A DNA stretch of 64,000 nt. Origin: JBKHYJ01 sp046565505. Lineage in GTDB: Bacteria; Acidobacteriota; Blastocatellia; UBA7656. The notes under the pieces were generated by a model. The model made no database searches. It was not told the DNA's origin and worked only from the letters and a program-made list of their open reading frames with translations. Numbering within the stretch: the stretch's first letter is position 1; each line of letters opens with the position of its first letter. The DNA is taken from assembly GCA_046565505.1 (NCBI GenBank), contig JBKHYJ010000074.1, positions 246,902 to 310,901 of the forward strand, read 5' to 3'. Shown one piece after another: positions 51,705 to 60,320 of the stretch. The position numbers and the translations under genes are program-made.

Positions 51705-52619
51705 ATGAACGCTCAAGCGAAACCCAAACCTGTAGAGCGCGGCTGTGACTTGTGTGGAGCGACGCGCGCGCGCGAACTGTACACCGCCAGGGATCGCCTC
51801 CGCAACTCCGAGCAGGTGTTCCATATCGTGGAGTGCGCGGGGTGCGGCGTGCTGCGCACTCTGCCCGAAATGTCCGAGCGCGAGCTTGCGCTTTTCTACC
51901 CGCGCGATTACTGGGGGGGCGAAGAACCCGGCCTTGAGTGGGTGAGGGCCTCGCAGAAGGAGAAGGTGGATTTTATCGCGGCCTGCGGGCTGAAGGGCGG
52001 GAGCGTACTCGACGTTGGGTGCGGGTCAGGTTTTTTCCTGCGCGCGCTCGACCCTGACAGGTGGAACTGCTTCGGCGTGGAGACCGGGGAGGCGGCGGCC
52101 GCGGCCGCGCGCCGCGCGCTGGGCGAGGGCCGCGTCTTCAGAGGCACGCTCATCGAGTCCGCCTGCGCGGATGAGGCCTTCGACGTTGTGACATTCTGGT
52201 CGGCGCTCGAACACACCAACGAGCCGCGGGAGAACCTGGCCGAGGCGAGGCGCATAATCAAACCGGGCGGGTCTGTCGTCTTACAAGCGCCGAACGCCGA
52301 CAGCTACCAGGCGCAAATCTTCGGAGGCGACTGGTTCGCGCTGGATGTCCCGCGCCACCGCTACCACTTCACTCTTCGCACGCTTAGTGCCTTGCTATCG
52401 GAGACCAGCTTCGAGCCTTATCACGTCACGTTATTCTCGACGGCGCACAACGCTCATGCTTTGAGGCAGAGCTTGAAATCGAAGCTGTTCGCGGGGAGGT
52501 GGGGCGCGGCCGGCCGGGCGCTCTTTTATCTTTCCATCCCCCTCATCCGGCCGTTCGACTGGCTGATGACCTCTATGGGCAACGGCGCGACGTTGACGCT
52601 GGCCGCGCGCGCCGTGTGA
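51705..52619 (+). CDS. Class I SAM methyltransferase with N-terminal zinc ribbon
   Basis: The 304-residue protein starts with a zinc-ribbon-like CDLCG...CAGCG pair (about 16-50). The SAM-binding motif VLDVGCGSGFFLRAL lies near 105, then DVVTFWSALEHTNEPRENLAEARRIIKPGG. The C-terminal half is YHFTLRTLSALLSETSF. This layout (Methyltransf_13/23-like with a leading zinc finger) is typical of enzymes acting on nucleotide sugars or glycans, which agrees with the glycosyltransferase gene that converges on it. ATG 51705 is chosen as the start of the zinc ribbon; the open frame upstream to 51483 runs antisense over the lipoprotein gene. Confidence 0.87.
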   Translation: MNAQAKPKPVERGCDLCGATRARELYTARDRLRNSEQVFHIVECAGCGVLRTLPEMSERELALFYPRDYWGGEEPGLEWVRASQKEKVDFIAACGLKGGSVLDVGCGSGFFLRALDPDRWNCFGVETGEAAAAAARRALGEGRVFRGTLIESACADEAFDVVTFWSALEHTNEPRENLAEARRIIKPGGSVVLQAPNADSYQAQIFGGDWFALDVPRHRYHFTLRTLSALLSETSFEPYHVTLFSTAHNAHALRQSLKSKLFAGRWGAAGRALFYLSIPLIRPFDWLMTSMGNGATLTLAARAV

Positions 52620-52675
52620 TAAAGCGCGCGACCGGTTAGACGAGCGCGGGCCATTAGCCGAAGGCTCATGCCGGC

Positions 52676-53857
52676 TCATTCACTCACGACTTCTCGCTCA
52701 CGTTTCAGTCGCTGCAAATCTTTCAGGTCGTCATAAACCGCCACGTCCGCGCGCCGCTCGAGCGTTGAAAAGAGCCCGAACACTTCTCTGTCACTCCGTT
52801 TTGCCAGCCGCTTCTCTTCCCCGCGCCTCGCGCGAATCCTCGGCAGCGCCTTCAACGCCGCCGCCAGCGATGTGATGAAACCTGGCTGCAACCGGAGCGG
52901 CGCGGTGAGCGCGAGCAAGGCGACCCACAGTATGTGAGACGCTAACATCCGCCCGTCGTGCAGGTGAATCCAGTGGTAAATCAGCCGGTTGCGCCGCTGA
53001 ATGCTTCGCACCCTGCGCCTGTTCAGTTTGCGGATCGTCGAAGAAACGCGGTGCCGGGCCACTGACCGGGGCTCATAAACGACCAGATAACCCCGCTTCC
53101 ACGCGCGATGGCTTAACTCGACATCCTCCCAGTAAAACGGGGACAACAACGCTTCAAACGCCCCGATGCCTAGAAATTTCTCCCGGTCAAACATCGCCGA
53201 GCCTCCGCCCGCGAACATCGAATACAGCTTCGCGCCGGCTGCGGAACTGGCGCAGCGTTGCCCCCCACCTGCGCCCCTCAGGGGCGTGTAGCTCCTGTGA
53301 ACGCGGATGAAGCCGCGGGAGAAGCCTCCGAGCTTGCCGCTGCCGCATTCCTCGCCGCTCTCATAGGAGATCACGCGACAGTGCGCCGCGAACAGCGACT
53401 CGTCTTGGAAGTTCTCCACCAGCGGCGCTATCGCGTCTTCGGCCAGGTGTACGTCGTTGTTGAGCAACAGCACCAGCGGATAGGCGGCGGCCTCAAACCC
53501 ACGGTTGCAGGTCTCTCCGAACCCGCGGTTGGTCTGGTTCCTGATGAATCTAAGGGCGGGCCCGGCTGGCCGCCTCACGGCCGGCGACTCTGCCGCCGCG
53601 GCGCCCGGCGCGACATGATTCACCGCTCCTACTTCGGACGCTGAGCCGGCGTCGGGCGGCCGCGGGCCTTGAAATCCTTCAGCGGCCAGCCAGTCTACGG
53701 TCCCATCAACGCTGCCATCGTCTACGACGATTATCTCAGTCTGCGCGAACGACCGCTTGCCGTAATAGTTCGCCGCGGCGATCACGGAGGGGAGGAACTG
53801 CTTGAGCAGATCAAGCCCGTTCCAGGTGGGAATGACTATGCTTACGCCTGGGGTCAT
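52676..53857 (-). CDS. Family 2 glycosyltransferase
   Basis: The 393-residue GT-A enzyme begins with VSIVIPTWNGLDLLKQFLPS and has the nucleotide-binding IIVVDDGSVDGTVDWL. Then come RNQTNRGFGETCNRG, the metal site LLLNNDVHL and the acceptor/base region FYWEDVELSHRAWKRGY. It resembles rhamnosyl/dTDP-sugar transferases. An Ala/Pro-rich insertion (about residues 65-100) splits the usual first half. A C-terminal extension is basic and has one hydrophobic patch. It lies 15 bp downstream of the potassium-channel gene on the same strand. Substrate unknown. Confidence 0.9.
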   Translation of the reverse strand: MTPGVSIVIPTWNGLDLLKQFLPSVIAAANYYGKRSFAQTEIIVVDDGSVDGTVDWLAAEGFQGPRPPDAGSASEVGAVNHVAPGAAAAESPAVRRPAGPALRFIRNQTNRGFGETCNRGFEAAAYPLVLLLNNDVHLAEDAIAPLVENFQDESLFAAHCRVISYESGEECGSGKLGGFSRGFIRVHRSYTPLRGAGGGQRCASSAAGAKLYSMFAGGGSAMFDREKFLGIGAFEALLSPFYWEDVELSHRAWKRGYLVVYEPRSVARHRVSSTIRKLNRRRVRSIQRRNRLIYHWIHLHDGRMLASHILWVALLALTAPLRLQPGFITSLAAALKALPRIRARRGEEKRLAKRSDREVFGLFSTLERRADVAVYDDLKDLQRLKREREVVSE

Positions 53858-53872
53858 CTGAGACCGATGAAG

Positions 53873-54901
53873 CTACCGGCCGCGGCCGAGGGCGGAGGGC
53901 TGCCTGGGGTTAGCCATCTTCTCAAGCGATTCGAGGCTGGAATGGCTGCCTATCACAACGAGCGCGTCCCGCTCTTTGATGATGGTGTCCGCCGCCGGGT
54001 TAAAGACCATCTCGCCTTCGTCGCGCCTGATTGCTATCACTATCACGTCGAGGTCGGAGCGGATGCCGGTGTCCCTGAGCGCCCGGCCGATGAACGGCGA
54101 CCCCGCGTTTATCTCTATCTGCTCCAGCTCCAGCTCCAGCTGCTCGGTCATCGACGCCATCTCCATGAAGTCGGCGACCGCGGGCTTGAGCAGCATTTGC
54201 GCCATCTGGTTAGAGCCGGTGATGGAAGGCGACACCACTTTGTTGGCGCCGGCCTTGTGCAGGCGGTTGACCGCCGATTCGTCGTTGGCTCGCGCCACGA
54301 TCATCAGGCTCTTATTGAGGTCCCGCGCCGTCAGCGTGATGTACAGATTATCGGGGTCCGACGAGACTGCGCAGACGAGGCCACGCGCTCGCTCGACCCC
54401 GGCCGCCTTCAACACATCGTCGCTCGTGGCGTCGCCCATCAAGACCAGGTGCCCCTGCGAGAGCAGCCTGTCGGCGGTCACCTCGTCGCCTTCGATGACG
54501 ACGAAATCATGCCCGCGCCGGGCGATCTCGCGGATCACGCGCGAGCCTATTCGCCCCGCGCCGCACACGATGTAGTGCCCGCTCAGCTTGCCTATGTCTT
54601 TAAACATTCTCCGCTTACCGAAGGTCGCAACCAGCTCGAACTCTAACACGGCGCGGGCGGCTATCGAAAGCGCGTAACCGATCGTGCCCACGCCCGACAG
54701 GATGAGCACCGCCGTGAAGTAGCGGGCCGGCTCCGTCATGCCCGGCGCCTCGCCGTAGCCGATTGTCGTCAGCGTGATGAGCGTGAAGTAGAAGCAATCA
54801 AACCAGGGTAAGTCGATTAAGAGTTTGAACCCGACGGTCCCGAACGCTATCAAGCCGGCGATGGCGCTGAATGCCAGTTGAAATTTGTGCCGTGGCGACA
54901 T
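53873..54901 (-). CDS. Two-helix potassium channel with RCK (TrkA-N/TrkA-C) domains
   Basis: The 342-residue protein has two membrane helices (about 7-28 and 60-90) enclosing a pore loop with the selectivity filter TLTTIGYGE. A TrkA-N Rossmann domain follows (HYIVCGAGRIGSRVIREIA, about 108-225). A TrkA-C domain ends it (about 245-330). This is the MthK type of ligand-gated K+ channel. The glycine pattern GxGxxG of the nucleotide site is present as GAGRIG. It is upstream of the glycosyltransferase gene, 15 bp apart, without a clear functional link. Confidence 0.93.
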   Translation of the reverse strand: MSPRHKFQLAFSAIAGLIAFGTVGFKLLIDLPWFDCFYFTLITLTTIGYGEAPGMTEPARYFTAVLILSGVGTIGYALSIAARAVLEFELVATFGKRRMFKDIGKLSGHYIVCGAGRIGSRVIREIARRGHDFVVIEGDEVTADRLLSQGHLVLMGDATSDDVLKAAGVERARGLVCAVSSDPDNLYITLTARDLNKSLMIVARANDESAVNRLHKAGANKVVSPSITGSNQMAQMLLKPAVADFMEMASMTEQLELELEQIEINAGSPFIGRALRDTGIRSDLDVIVIAIRRDEGEMVFNPAADTIIKERDALVVIGSHSSLESLEKMANPRQPSALGRGR

Positions 54902-55002
54902 AATGAAAAGGGCCGAAGCGCCATGTTATCCCCCGCTTGATCATCATGCAAGAATTCGCGGCGTCATCGCGTGGCGCGGCCACGCCCCACTGCGCGAAAA
55001 GA

Positions 55003-55031
55003 AAAGGAGGCGCGGTTGACACGCCTCCTTT
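55003..55031 (-). terminator. Intrinsic terminator of the double-PDZ gene
   Basis: On the minus strand AAAGGAGGCG and CGCCTCCTTT form a perfect 10-bp stem with a 9-nt loop, followed by a T-rich run (TTTTCTTTTC). It starts 24 nt after the gene's stop. This is the only textbook terminator I saw. Confidence 0.85.
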
Positions 55032-55054
55032 ATTTGAAAGAAGCAGGAAAGTAA

Positions 55055-56086
55055 CTACGCCGCGCTGAAGGCGCTGGCCGCCACGCTCGCGCGGCGGCGC
55101 GGCGTGGGGGTCGAGGCGCGCTTTTGAAGCGTGACCGTAATGGTCTGCTCGGTTTGATTGCGCACTATCTTGACTCTGACCGCGCCCTCGGCCTTACTCG
55201 TCAGCGCCGTCACGAGCCCCGTAACGTCTTTGACCTTTTCGTCGTCGATGGCGGTTATCACGTCGCCCGCCTTCAGCCCTGCCTTCGCGGCGGCAGAGTC
55301 CGCGTAGACCTCTGTCACCAGAACGCCGCGCCCATCCTTCACGCCGAAGTATTCGGAAAGCTGGTCCGTCAGAGATTCGGCCGTTATGCCGAGCCGCGTG
55401 CCGCGGAAGGACTGGGAGCCGCCCGGGTTCACGAACGTGAAGTTACCGAAGTCAGGAGTCAGCAGCTTCATTCCGTCCTTGTCGCGATGAAAGAGCTCTT
55501 CCATCCGCCTGCGACTCTCTTCGGCGCGCCTGCGCGCGTCTTCGCCCTGGCCTAAGAGATTTCCGTTCAGCTCGGGCATGACAAAGTTGAAGCTGTTGGA
55601 CCGCTTGCTCAAGGTCGCCCCGATTGTCTGATGCGCCCCGCCGCGCATAATTTCCATAGAGACGTTGCGGTCAGCGGGGGTCTCGCTCAACAGCCGCTGC
55701 AACTCCCGCACGCTGTCAACGCGCCGCCCGTTGAACGACACGATCACGTCGTTCTCCTTCAGCCCCGCCTTCTCGGCCGGGCTGCCTTCGACTACTTTCA
55801 TCACTATCGCGCCGCGTTCTTCTGATAGGTTTAGCTCCTTCATGCGCTCGGCGGTGACCTCTTCCAAAAACACTCCCAGGTAGCTTCCCTCGCCGCCGAT
55901 GGGAGGCAGAGCAAATGTGCGCTCGGCGTCTATGCCAGCGGCGGTCGCGGCTTTATTCTTCTCCTGATCTTTACTCTCCGCCTTATCTTTCTGCTTGTCC
56001 TTCTGCGCCGTTTCAGAATTGGCAACCGTAAAACCCAGCCCAAGCGCGGCGACAAGCGTTATTAATAAGGATGCGCGTCTCAGCAT
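55055..56086 (-). CDS. Exported protein with two PDZ domains and no protease domain
   Basis: The 343-residue protein has a signal peptide (SLLITLVAALGLGFTVANS) and a Lys/Glu-rich stretch. PDZ1 is at about 68-160 (YLGVFLEEVT and GSPAEKAGLKENDVIVSFNGRRV), then a charged helix (RRRAEESRRRMEELF). PDZ2 is at about 230-325 (TRLGITAESL and SAAAKAGLKAGDVITAIDDEKV). No trypsin-like or M50 domain is present, so it is not a DegP/HtrA protease by itself but could be a periplasmic scaffold or adaptor. GGAGG stands 7 nt before the ATG, and a clean terminator follows. Confidence 0.87.
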   Translation of the reverse strand: MLRRASLLITLVAALGLGFTVANSETAQKDKQKDKAESKDQEKNKAATAAGIDAERTFALPPIGGEGSYLGVFLEEVTAERMKELNLSEERGAIVMKVVEGSPAEKAGLKENDVIVSFNGRRVDSVRELQRLLSETPADRNVSMEIMRGGAHQTIGATLSKRSNSFNFVMPELNGNLLGQGEDARRRAEESRRRMEELFHRDKDGMKLLTPDFGNFTFVNPGGSQSFRGTRLGITAESLTDQLSEYFGVKDGRGVLVTEVYADSAAAKAGLKAGDVITAIDDEKVKDVTGLVTALTSKAEGAVRVKIVRNQTEQTITVTLQKRASTPTPRRRASVAASAFSAA

Positions 56087-56310
56087 ATCAATACCTCCTT
56101 ACAATTCTCGTTTTGAGCGTGTATCCAGTTTTCAGCACGCGCGGGGGAGGCAAAAGTTCCAAAACCTTGAGCCTTTCGGCGTCCGCGGGATAGGCCGTAA
56201 ACGCGCCAAAACAACGGCCTTCGTAAGCCCATCGCCCGGGTCCGTCGCCGTCGGCCTCCGCGGCAAGAAGATGATTCCGAACGACCACGGAAACCGCGTG
56301 GATAAATGCG

Positions 56311-57594
56311 CTACGCGCCCCGCGTGGCCCGGAGCACGCGCAACGCAAGGCCAGGCATGCGCGCCAGCGCGCCCGCCACAAGACTCGCGGCCGTGGGCGA
56401 GAAAGCCGCGTTTCTCAGCAGGCCCGCAACCGCCATCCGCTTCCCGAATTCGCTGCCATACTGCGCGCCATAGCGACCGAGCGCCGCCTGAATCAGCGCC
56501 GGCCGCGTTCGCCCTGGGGCGGGGATGGCGGTCGCCGGGGATTCTCCTTCTTTACGGACTTTGTTGGGCGGATCATCGAGGTCGCGCCATCCGGCTGAAT
56601 CATCACTTTCCTTTTTTCCGCCCCCTGAATTCAATGATTCGATAACCGCTTCGGCGGCGATTTCACCCGTCCGCAGCGCCATCTGGATGCCAGTCCCCGT
56701 GAAAGGGTCGATCATACCGGAGGCGTCCCCGACCGCGATGATGCCGTTTTGCGACAACCGCCTGCGGCCAAACATTAGCGGCCCGACGCTATGCCATTTG
56801 CCCACGACATCAGCGCCCCGCAGGCGTTCGCGCGCCAGGCTGTTTTTCATCACCGTCTGCTCTACTATCTTCGCCGCGTCGCCGCCGGCCTTTCTGAAAG
56901 TCCGCTCGTTCGCTATGAAGCACAGATTGACCAGTCCCCCCTCGACCAGCGATAACCCGCCATACCCCTGGGGGAAAAAATACAACTCGACCTGCTCGGC
57001 GATGCCCTCTACGCCCCTGAGGTGCGCCTTGAGCGCGTACAGCCGCGAGCCCCGCCGCCCTGCGATGCGTTCCTTGCGGCCCAGCATCAGGCGAGAGTTC
57101 CGGCCGGAGGCGTCTATTACGAGCGGCGATTCGTACTCGACGGTCTTGCCGTCCGCGAGCGACATCGCGCGCACGCCGCGCGGCGACCCGTTTTCAAACA
57201 AGCATTCCTTCACCGCGATCCCTTCCAGGCACGCGGCCCCAACCTCGCGCGCCCTTTCAAACAGCACCTGGTCGAATCGCGCGCGGCTGAGGCTCATCGC
57301 CCAGGTCGATTCGTCGGACATACCGGACACGGGCGCTTCGACCGATCTGCCGCTCGCCACGATCAGGCTGAGTCGCGTAATCTTCTGCGCTCCCGCCGCC
57401 AACATTCTGTCCATCACGCCCAGGCGCTTTAGCGTAGGAAAGCACTCGGGCGTAATGAATTCGCCGCACAGCTTCTCGCGCGGCATGCGTTTCTCTTCCA
57501 GGACGAGGACGCTGATTCCGCGCCGGGCCAGGCTGATGGCGGCCGACGAGCCGGCGGGCCCCCCGCCGATGATTATTGCGTCGTAGTTTCTCAT
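56311..57594 (-). CDS. FAD-dependent oxidoreductase, geranylgeranyl-reductase/halogenase-like
   Basis: From ATG 57594 the 427-residue protein begins with the Rossmann motif YDAIIIGGGPAGSSAAISLARRG. It has GEFITPECFPTLKRLGV, a second site DASGRNSRLMLGRKER and the GD motif GIIAVGDASGMIDPFTGTGIQMALRTGEIAAEAV. This pattern fits the geranylgeranyl reductase/PHBH-like family that saturates or hydroxylates lipid-like substrates. A TTG at 57675 overlaps the upstream stop and would add 27 poor residues. The preceding genes are two methyltransferases, so a quinone- or polyketide-like product is plausible but unproven. It lacks CxxC motifs. Confidence 0.87.
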   Translation of the reverse strand: MRNYDAIIIGGGPAGSSAAISLARRGISVLVLEEKRMPREKLCGEFITPECFPTLKRLGVMDRMLAAGAQKITRLSLIVASGRSVEAPVSGMSDESTWAMSLSRARFDQVLFERAREVGAACLEGIAVKECLFENGSPRGVRAMSLADGKTVEYESPLVIDASGRNSRLMLGRKERIAGRRGSRLYALKAHLRGVEGIAEQVELYFFPQGYGGLSLVEGGLVNLCFIANERTFRKAGGDAAKIVEQTVMKNSLARERLRGADVVGKWHSVGPLMFGRRRLSQNGIIAVGDASGMIDPFTGTGIQMALRTGEIAAEAVIESLNSGGGKKESDDSAGWRDLDDPPNKVRKEGESPATAIPAPGRTRPALIQAALGRYGAQYGSEFGKRMAVAGLLRNAAFSPTAASLVAGALARMPGLALRVLRATRGA

Positions 57595-57671
57595 AACAAC
57601 CGCGGGCGGCTCCGGCGCGCGGCCTGCCGGCCGCCACCACGCGACCCATTTTTGAATCGGCCACCTGCCGC

Positions 57672-58376
57672 TCAAGTGATCCTTGCGACGAGCGACAGTC
57701 TGTAAGGGAAGAGGCGCTTTACCTCCACCTGTCGCAGCCCCGCGCGCCGTGCGAGGTCGCTCATCTCGTCAGCGGTGAACCCCCTCAGCACAGAGACGGG
57801 CCCGTCGTTTCGAGTCAGAAAGCTCGTCGCGAGGACGGGGCCGGTCAGCCGCGCGAAGTAATACGGGATGAGGTTGCGGACGAGGTCGTTGACGATGACC
57901 GCCCGGCGCGCCACCCTCGAAAAGTCCCCGAGCAGCCGGACCACGTCGTCGTCCCGAAAATGGTGCAGGAACAACGACGCCGTGACGAAATCAAAGCTGC
58001 GGTCGGCAAATGGGAGGCTCAAAGAATCGGCCCGGACCAGTTCCACCCGGCCGCCTACGCCCAGCCGCGTGCGAGCTATTCTGAGATTGCGTTCGCTGAT
58101 GTCGAGCGCGACGATTAATGGCTCGACGCCGCGCGAATCGCACCAGCGCGAAATCGCCGTCGGGATATCGGCCGAGCCGGTCCCCACGTCGAGCACCGAA
58201 ACTTGCCCGGCGTCCCTGACGCCAAGGTGAGAAGACAGCGCGTCGATGACGACCCTCGTGCCGCCGAGTAAACGGTTGATGCGGCGCAAGTCCGAAAGGT
58301 TCCGCGCCACGTCCTCGTCGGTGCCTTCGCCCGCGTCGAGCATCTCTTCGACGTATATTCGTTTCGGTGTTAGCAT
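57672..58376 (-). CDS. SAM-dependent methyltransferase
   Basis: The 234-residue protein has the class I motif VSVLDVGTGSADIPTAI near 60, the acidic ribose contact VALDISERNL near 92 and motif LPFADRSFDFVTASLFLHHF near 119-138. The pattern ends with an ARRAVIVNDLVRN segment and a YYFARLTGPVLATSFLTRNDGPVSVLRGFT part. Such stand-alone enzymes neighbour flavoproteins in aromatic-polyketide and quinone clusters, which agrees with the next gene. It begins 3 bp after the stop of the UbiG-like gene, and its own stop abuts the flavoprotein frame. Confidence 0.87.
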   Translation of the reverse strand: MLTPKRIYVEEMLDAGEGTDEDVARNLSDLRRINRLLGGTRVVIDALSSHLGVRDAGQVSVLDVGTGSADIPTAISRWCDSRGVEPLIVALDISERNLRIARTRLGVGGRVELVRADSLSLPFADRSFDFVTASLFLHHFRDDDVVRLLGDFSRVARRAVIVNDLVRNLIPYYFARLTGPVLATSFLTRNDGPVSVLRGFTADEMSDLARRAGLRQVEVKRLFPYRLSLVARIT

Positions 58377-58379
58377 CCG

Positions 58380-59105
58380 CTACCCGGACTTCACGCCATA
58401 GCCCACGTAGGAAATTGCCGTGTCTTCGGTAATCGCGAATGGGCCGGCCCGGCGATTCCTCGCGAGGCCGGCTAGCGCCGCGAGTGGGCCATGCCCCGGC
58501 CCGATGCCGCGAGTCTCGCGGTTGCTGATCCCGCTACGGGCCATCGCCCCGTGCAATTCTTCAGGCTTTATGAACATCCTCGGGTCATGTGTGTGCTCAG
58601 GTATTAAACGCAAGACGCGCTCAAACAACCAGACTGCCACGGCCCGCGAGCGCAGCGTGCGATTGATGGTGTCATACAGGAATAGGCCCGACGGCCTGAG
58701 CACGCGCGCGCATTCGTCTATGACCGCGTGGAGGTCCCGCACATGTTCCAGGAAATCCGCCGCCACCACTGCGTCGAACGACGAGTCGCGAAACGGTAAC
58801 GAGTCACCGCCCGCGTTCACGTAATCGATCATTAGCCCGCCCGTGACGCCGTGTAGCCTGGCGGCGGCGAGCGAGGACGGCGATAAATCCACGCCGGTGA
58901 CAAGTGCGCCTTCGCGCGCGAAGCATTCCGCCAGCAGGCCGCCGCCGCAGCCAACGTCAAGCAGGCTCAACCCCCGCAGCGTCCCGAGCACCCCCTTGAA
59001 ATATGCGAAGCGCGCCGGGTTTATCTCATGCAGCAGGCCCATCGGCCCCCGGCCGTCCCACCACCTGTCGCCTAGCGTTTCGTACCACTGATTATCTATT
59101 TTCAT
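58380..59105 (-). CDS. UbiG-like O-methyltransferase
   Basis: The 241-residue protein carries the UbiG-type start (RWWDGRGPMGLLHEINPARFAYF) and the SAM motif LLDVGCGGGLLAECFAREGALVTGVDLS. Then come DAVVAADFLEHVRDLHAVIDECARVLRPSG and FIKPEELHGAM. UbiG methylates ubiquinone precursors twice. Here no other ubi or men gene is near and the flavoprotein partner differs, so a related quinone or phenolic substrate is possible. It is the first gene of a tight three-gene set (gaps of 3 bp and overlap). Confidence 0.85.
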   Translation of the reverse strand: MKIDNQWYETLGDRWWDGRGPMGLLHEINPARFAYFKGVLGTLRGLSLLDVGCGGGLLAECFAREGALVTGVDLSPSSLAAARLHGVTGGLMIDYVNAGGDSLPFRDSSFDAVVAADFLEHVRDLHAVIDECARVLRPSGLFLYDTINRTLRSRAVAVWLFERVLRLIPEHTHDPRMFIKPEELHGAMARSGISNRETRGIGPGHGPLAALAGLARNRRAGPFAITEDTAISYVGYGVKSG

Positions 59106-59148
59106 GGCGGCAAGCTCCCGGATGACTGCCCCTGAAGAGTGCTGACTT

Positions 59149-59979
59149 TCAGGCGATCACGGAAATCGTATCGAGGGCCTTAGTCGCGAGCGAGGGGTCG
59201 CCGGTAATCTTTACTCTCTTCCGCGCCTCGTCTTTCGTCACGCCCTTCGTGAATAGCCGCCACGCCAGGTCCTCTTCCATGATGATCTCCGCAGCCGGGT
59301 GGCCGGCGGCGTCCAGGTAAAGCTTCCACTCACGCGGCTCCTTCAAGATGAGCCACCTGCCGCCGGATTCCCCCGTGACCGTGAGCGCGACGAGCGTGCC
59401 ATCGTTGGCCGCGGTGTCTCTGTAGGTGCGTGGTAGCGCGCGGGCGAACGCGTCGAGGACGGGCGCGAAGTACCTCGGCTCTTTTAAGCCGGGTTTGCCT
59501 ACGGCGTCGCGAATCTGCTGTTGATGATGCCACCGCTCCGTGTACTCTCTCGCGAGGTCGAGCCACACGGGGGCGGGCTTATCGCTCGCCCACTCCACAG
59601 GGCCTTCGATGGCGAAAGGGTCCAGCGTGCCGAAGTACTCACACACCTGCGCTCCTGTGAACTTCAGCAGGTCGCACAGGAGGCGCGGGCTCACCCTCCG
59701 CGTCGCTTTCACCCATGTTTCATTGAGTTCGTTGATGAGCGCGACCAGCCCTCCCCAGTCGCTTACCTGACCGCCGGCCTGTGAAAAGCCGTCGCGCCTT
59801 CTTGAGAGGATACCCACGTCCCCGCCGAGCAGGTGCAGCGCAACGTCCTTGACGGACCAGCCCGGGCCGGCGGCGGGCCTCCGCCAGTCCGCCGCCGGCA
59901 GGGAGGATAACAACGCGACGAGCTCACCGAGGACTTCGGGAAAAAGTTGCGTCACGATTATGGGGCCAGGTTCTTTCAT
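59149..59979 (-). CDS. Maleylpyruvate-isomerase-like (MDMPI) DinB-superfamily protein
   Basis: The 276-residue protein has the MDMPI N-terminal helical bundle (WRRPAAGPGWSVKDVALHLLGGD with His50, and EYTERWHHQQQIRDAVG with two more His near 150), the usual metal site. A C-terminal domain of SCP2-like beta pattern follows (WLILKEPREWKLYLDAAGHPAAEIIMEED). Characterised members use mycothiol or another low-molecular-weight thiol; bacteria outside Actinobacteria may use bacillithiol or glutathione. It lies between the UbiG-like gene (43 bp) and the SemiSWEET (17 bp) on one strand. Function uncertain. Confidence 0.83.
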   Translation of the reverse strand: MKEPGPIIVTQLFPEVLGELVALLSSLPAADWRRPAAGPGWSVKDVALHLLGGDVGILSRRRDGFSQAGGQVSDWGGLVALINELNETWVKATRRVSPRLLCDLLKFTGAQVCEYFGTLDPFAIEGPVEWASDKPAPVWLDLAREYTERWHHQQQIRDAVGKPGLKEPRYFAPVLDAFARALPRTYRDTAANDGTLVALTVTGESGGRWLILKEPREWKLYLDAAGHPAAEIIMEEDLAWRLFTKGVTKDEARKRVKITGDPSLATKALDTISVIA

Positions 59980-59996
59980 ATGATGGGCACCCCGGA

Positions 59997-60242
59997 CTAT
60001 CTATAGCGATGTACCAGGTAGATGCCTATCATAGCACTTAAAAGCCCCAGAGCATTAGTGATGACGAAAACCCACGAGCCGATGCTGAAACTGTAGATCG
60101 CGAAACAGAAAGAGGCCGCCGCCTGGCCGTAGTACAGGAGCGGGTTCACCCCCTTGAGCTTCTTCTCCTCCCAGTTCTTTTTGACCTGCGAGAATAAAGT
60201 CATTACAAGTATTATTGCCGCTATCCAACCTACCCACTCCAC
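59997..60242 (-). CDS. SemiSWEET-like sugar transporter (PQ-loop family)
   Basis: From GTG 60242 the protein is 81 residues with three membrane helices: WIAAIILVMTLFSQVKKNW, LYYGQAAASFCFAIYSFSI and WVFVITNALGLLSAMIGIYLV. The SemiSWEET pattern is clear, with the PQ motif read as SQVKK and the central FAIYSFSIGSWVFVITNALG. It would work as a homodimer moving sugars along a gradient. GGAGG lies 9 nt ahead of the GTG; a TTG at 60263 is the outer alternative. Co-transcription with the MDMPI gene is likely from the 17-bp gap. Confidence 0.85.
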   Translation of the reverse strand: MEWVGWIAAIILVMTLFSQVKKNWEEKKLKGVNPLLYYGQAAASFCFAIYSFSIGSWVFVITNALGLLSAMIGIYLVHRYR

Positions 60243-60320
60243 AGGCTTAGCCCTCCGGCGCAAACTAACGATTATCGCTTCAACATCACCAGGCCACCGC
60301 CGCCCGGGCGGGGCGCCCCG

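Noticed and set aside
53669..54646. Long plus-strand frame opposite the K+ channel gene
   Set aside because: Composition (Arg, His, Asp, Pro) is that of a shadow frame; the minus-strand channel with pore and RCK motifs explains the region.
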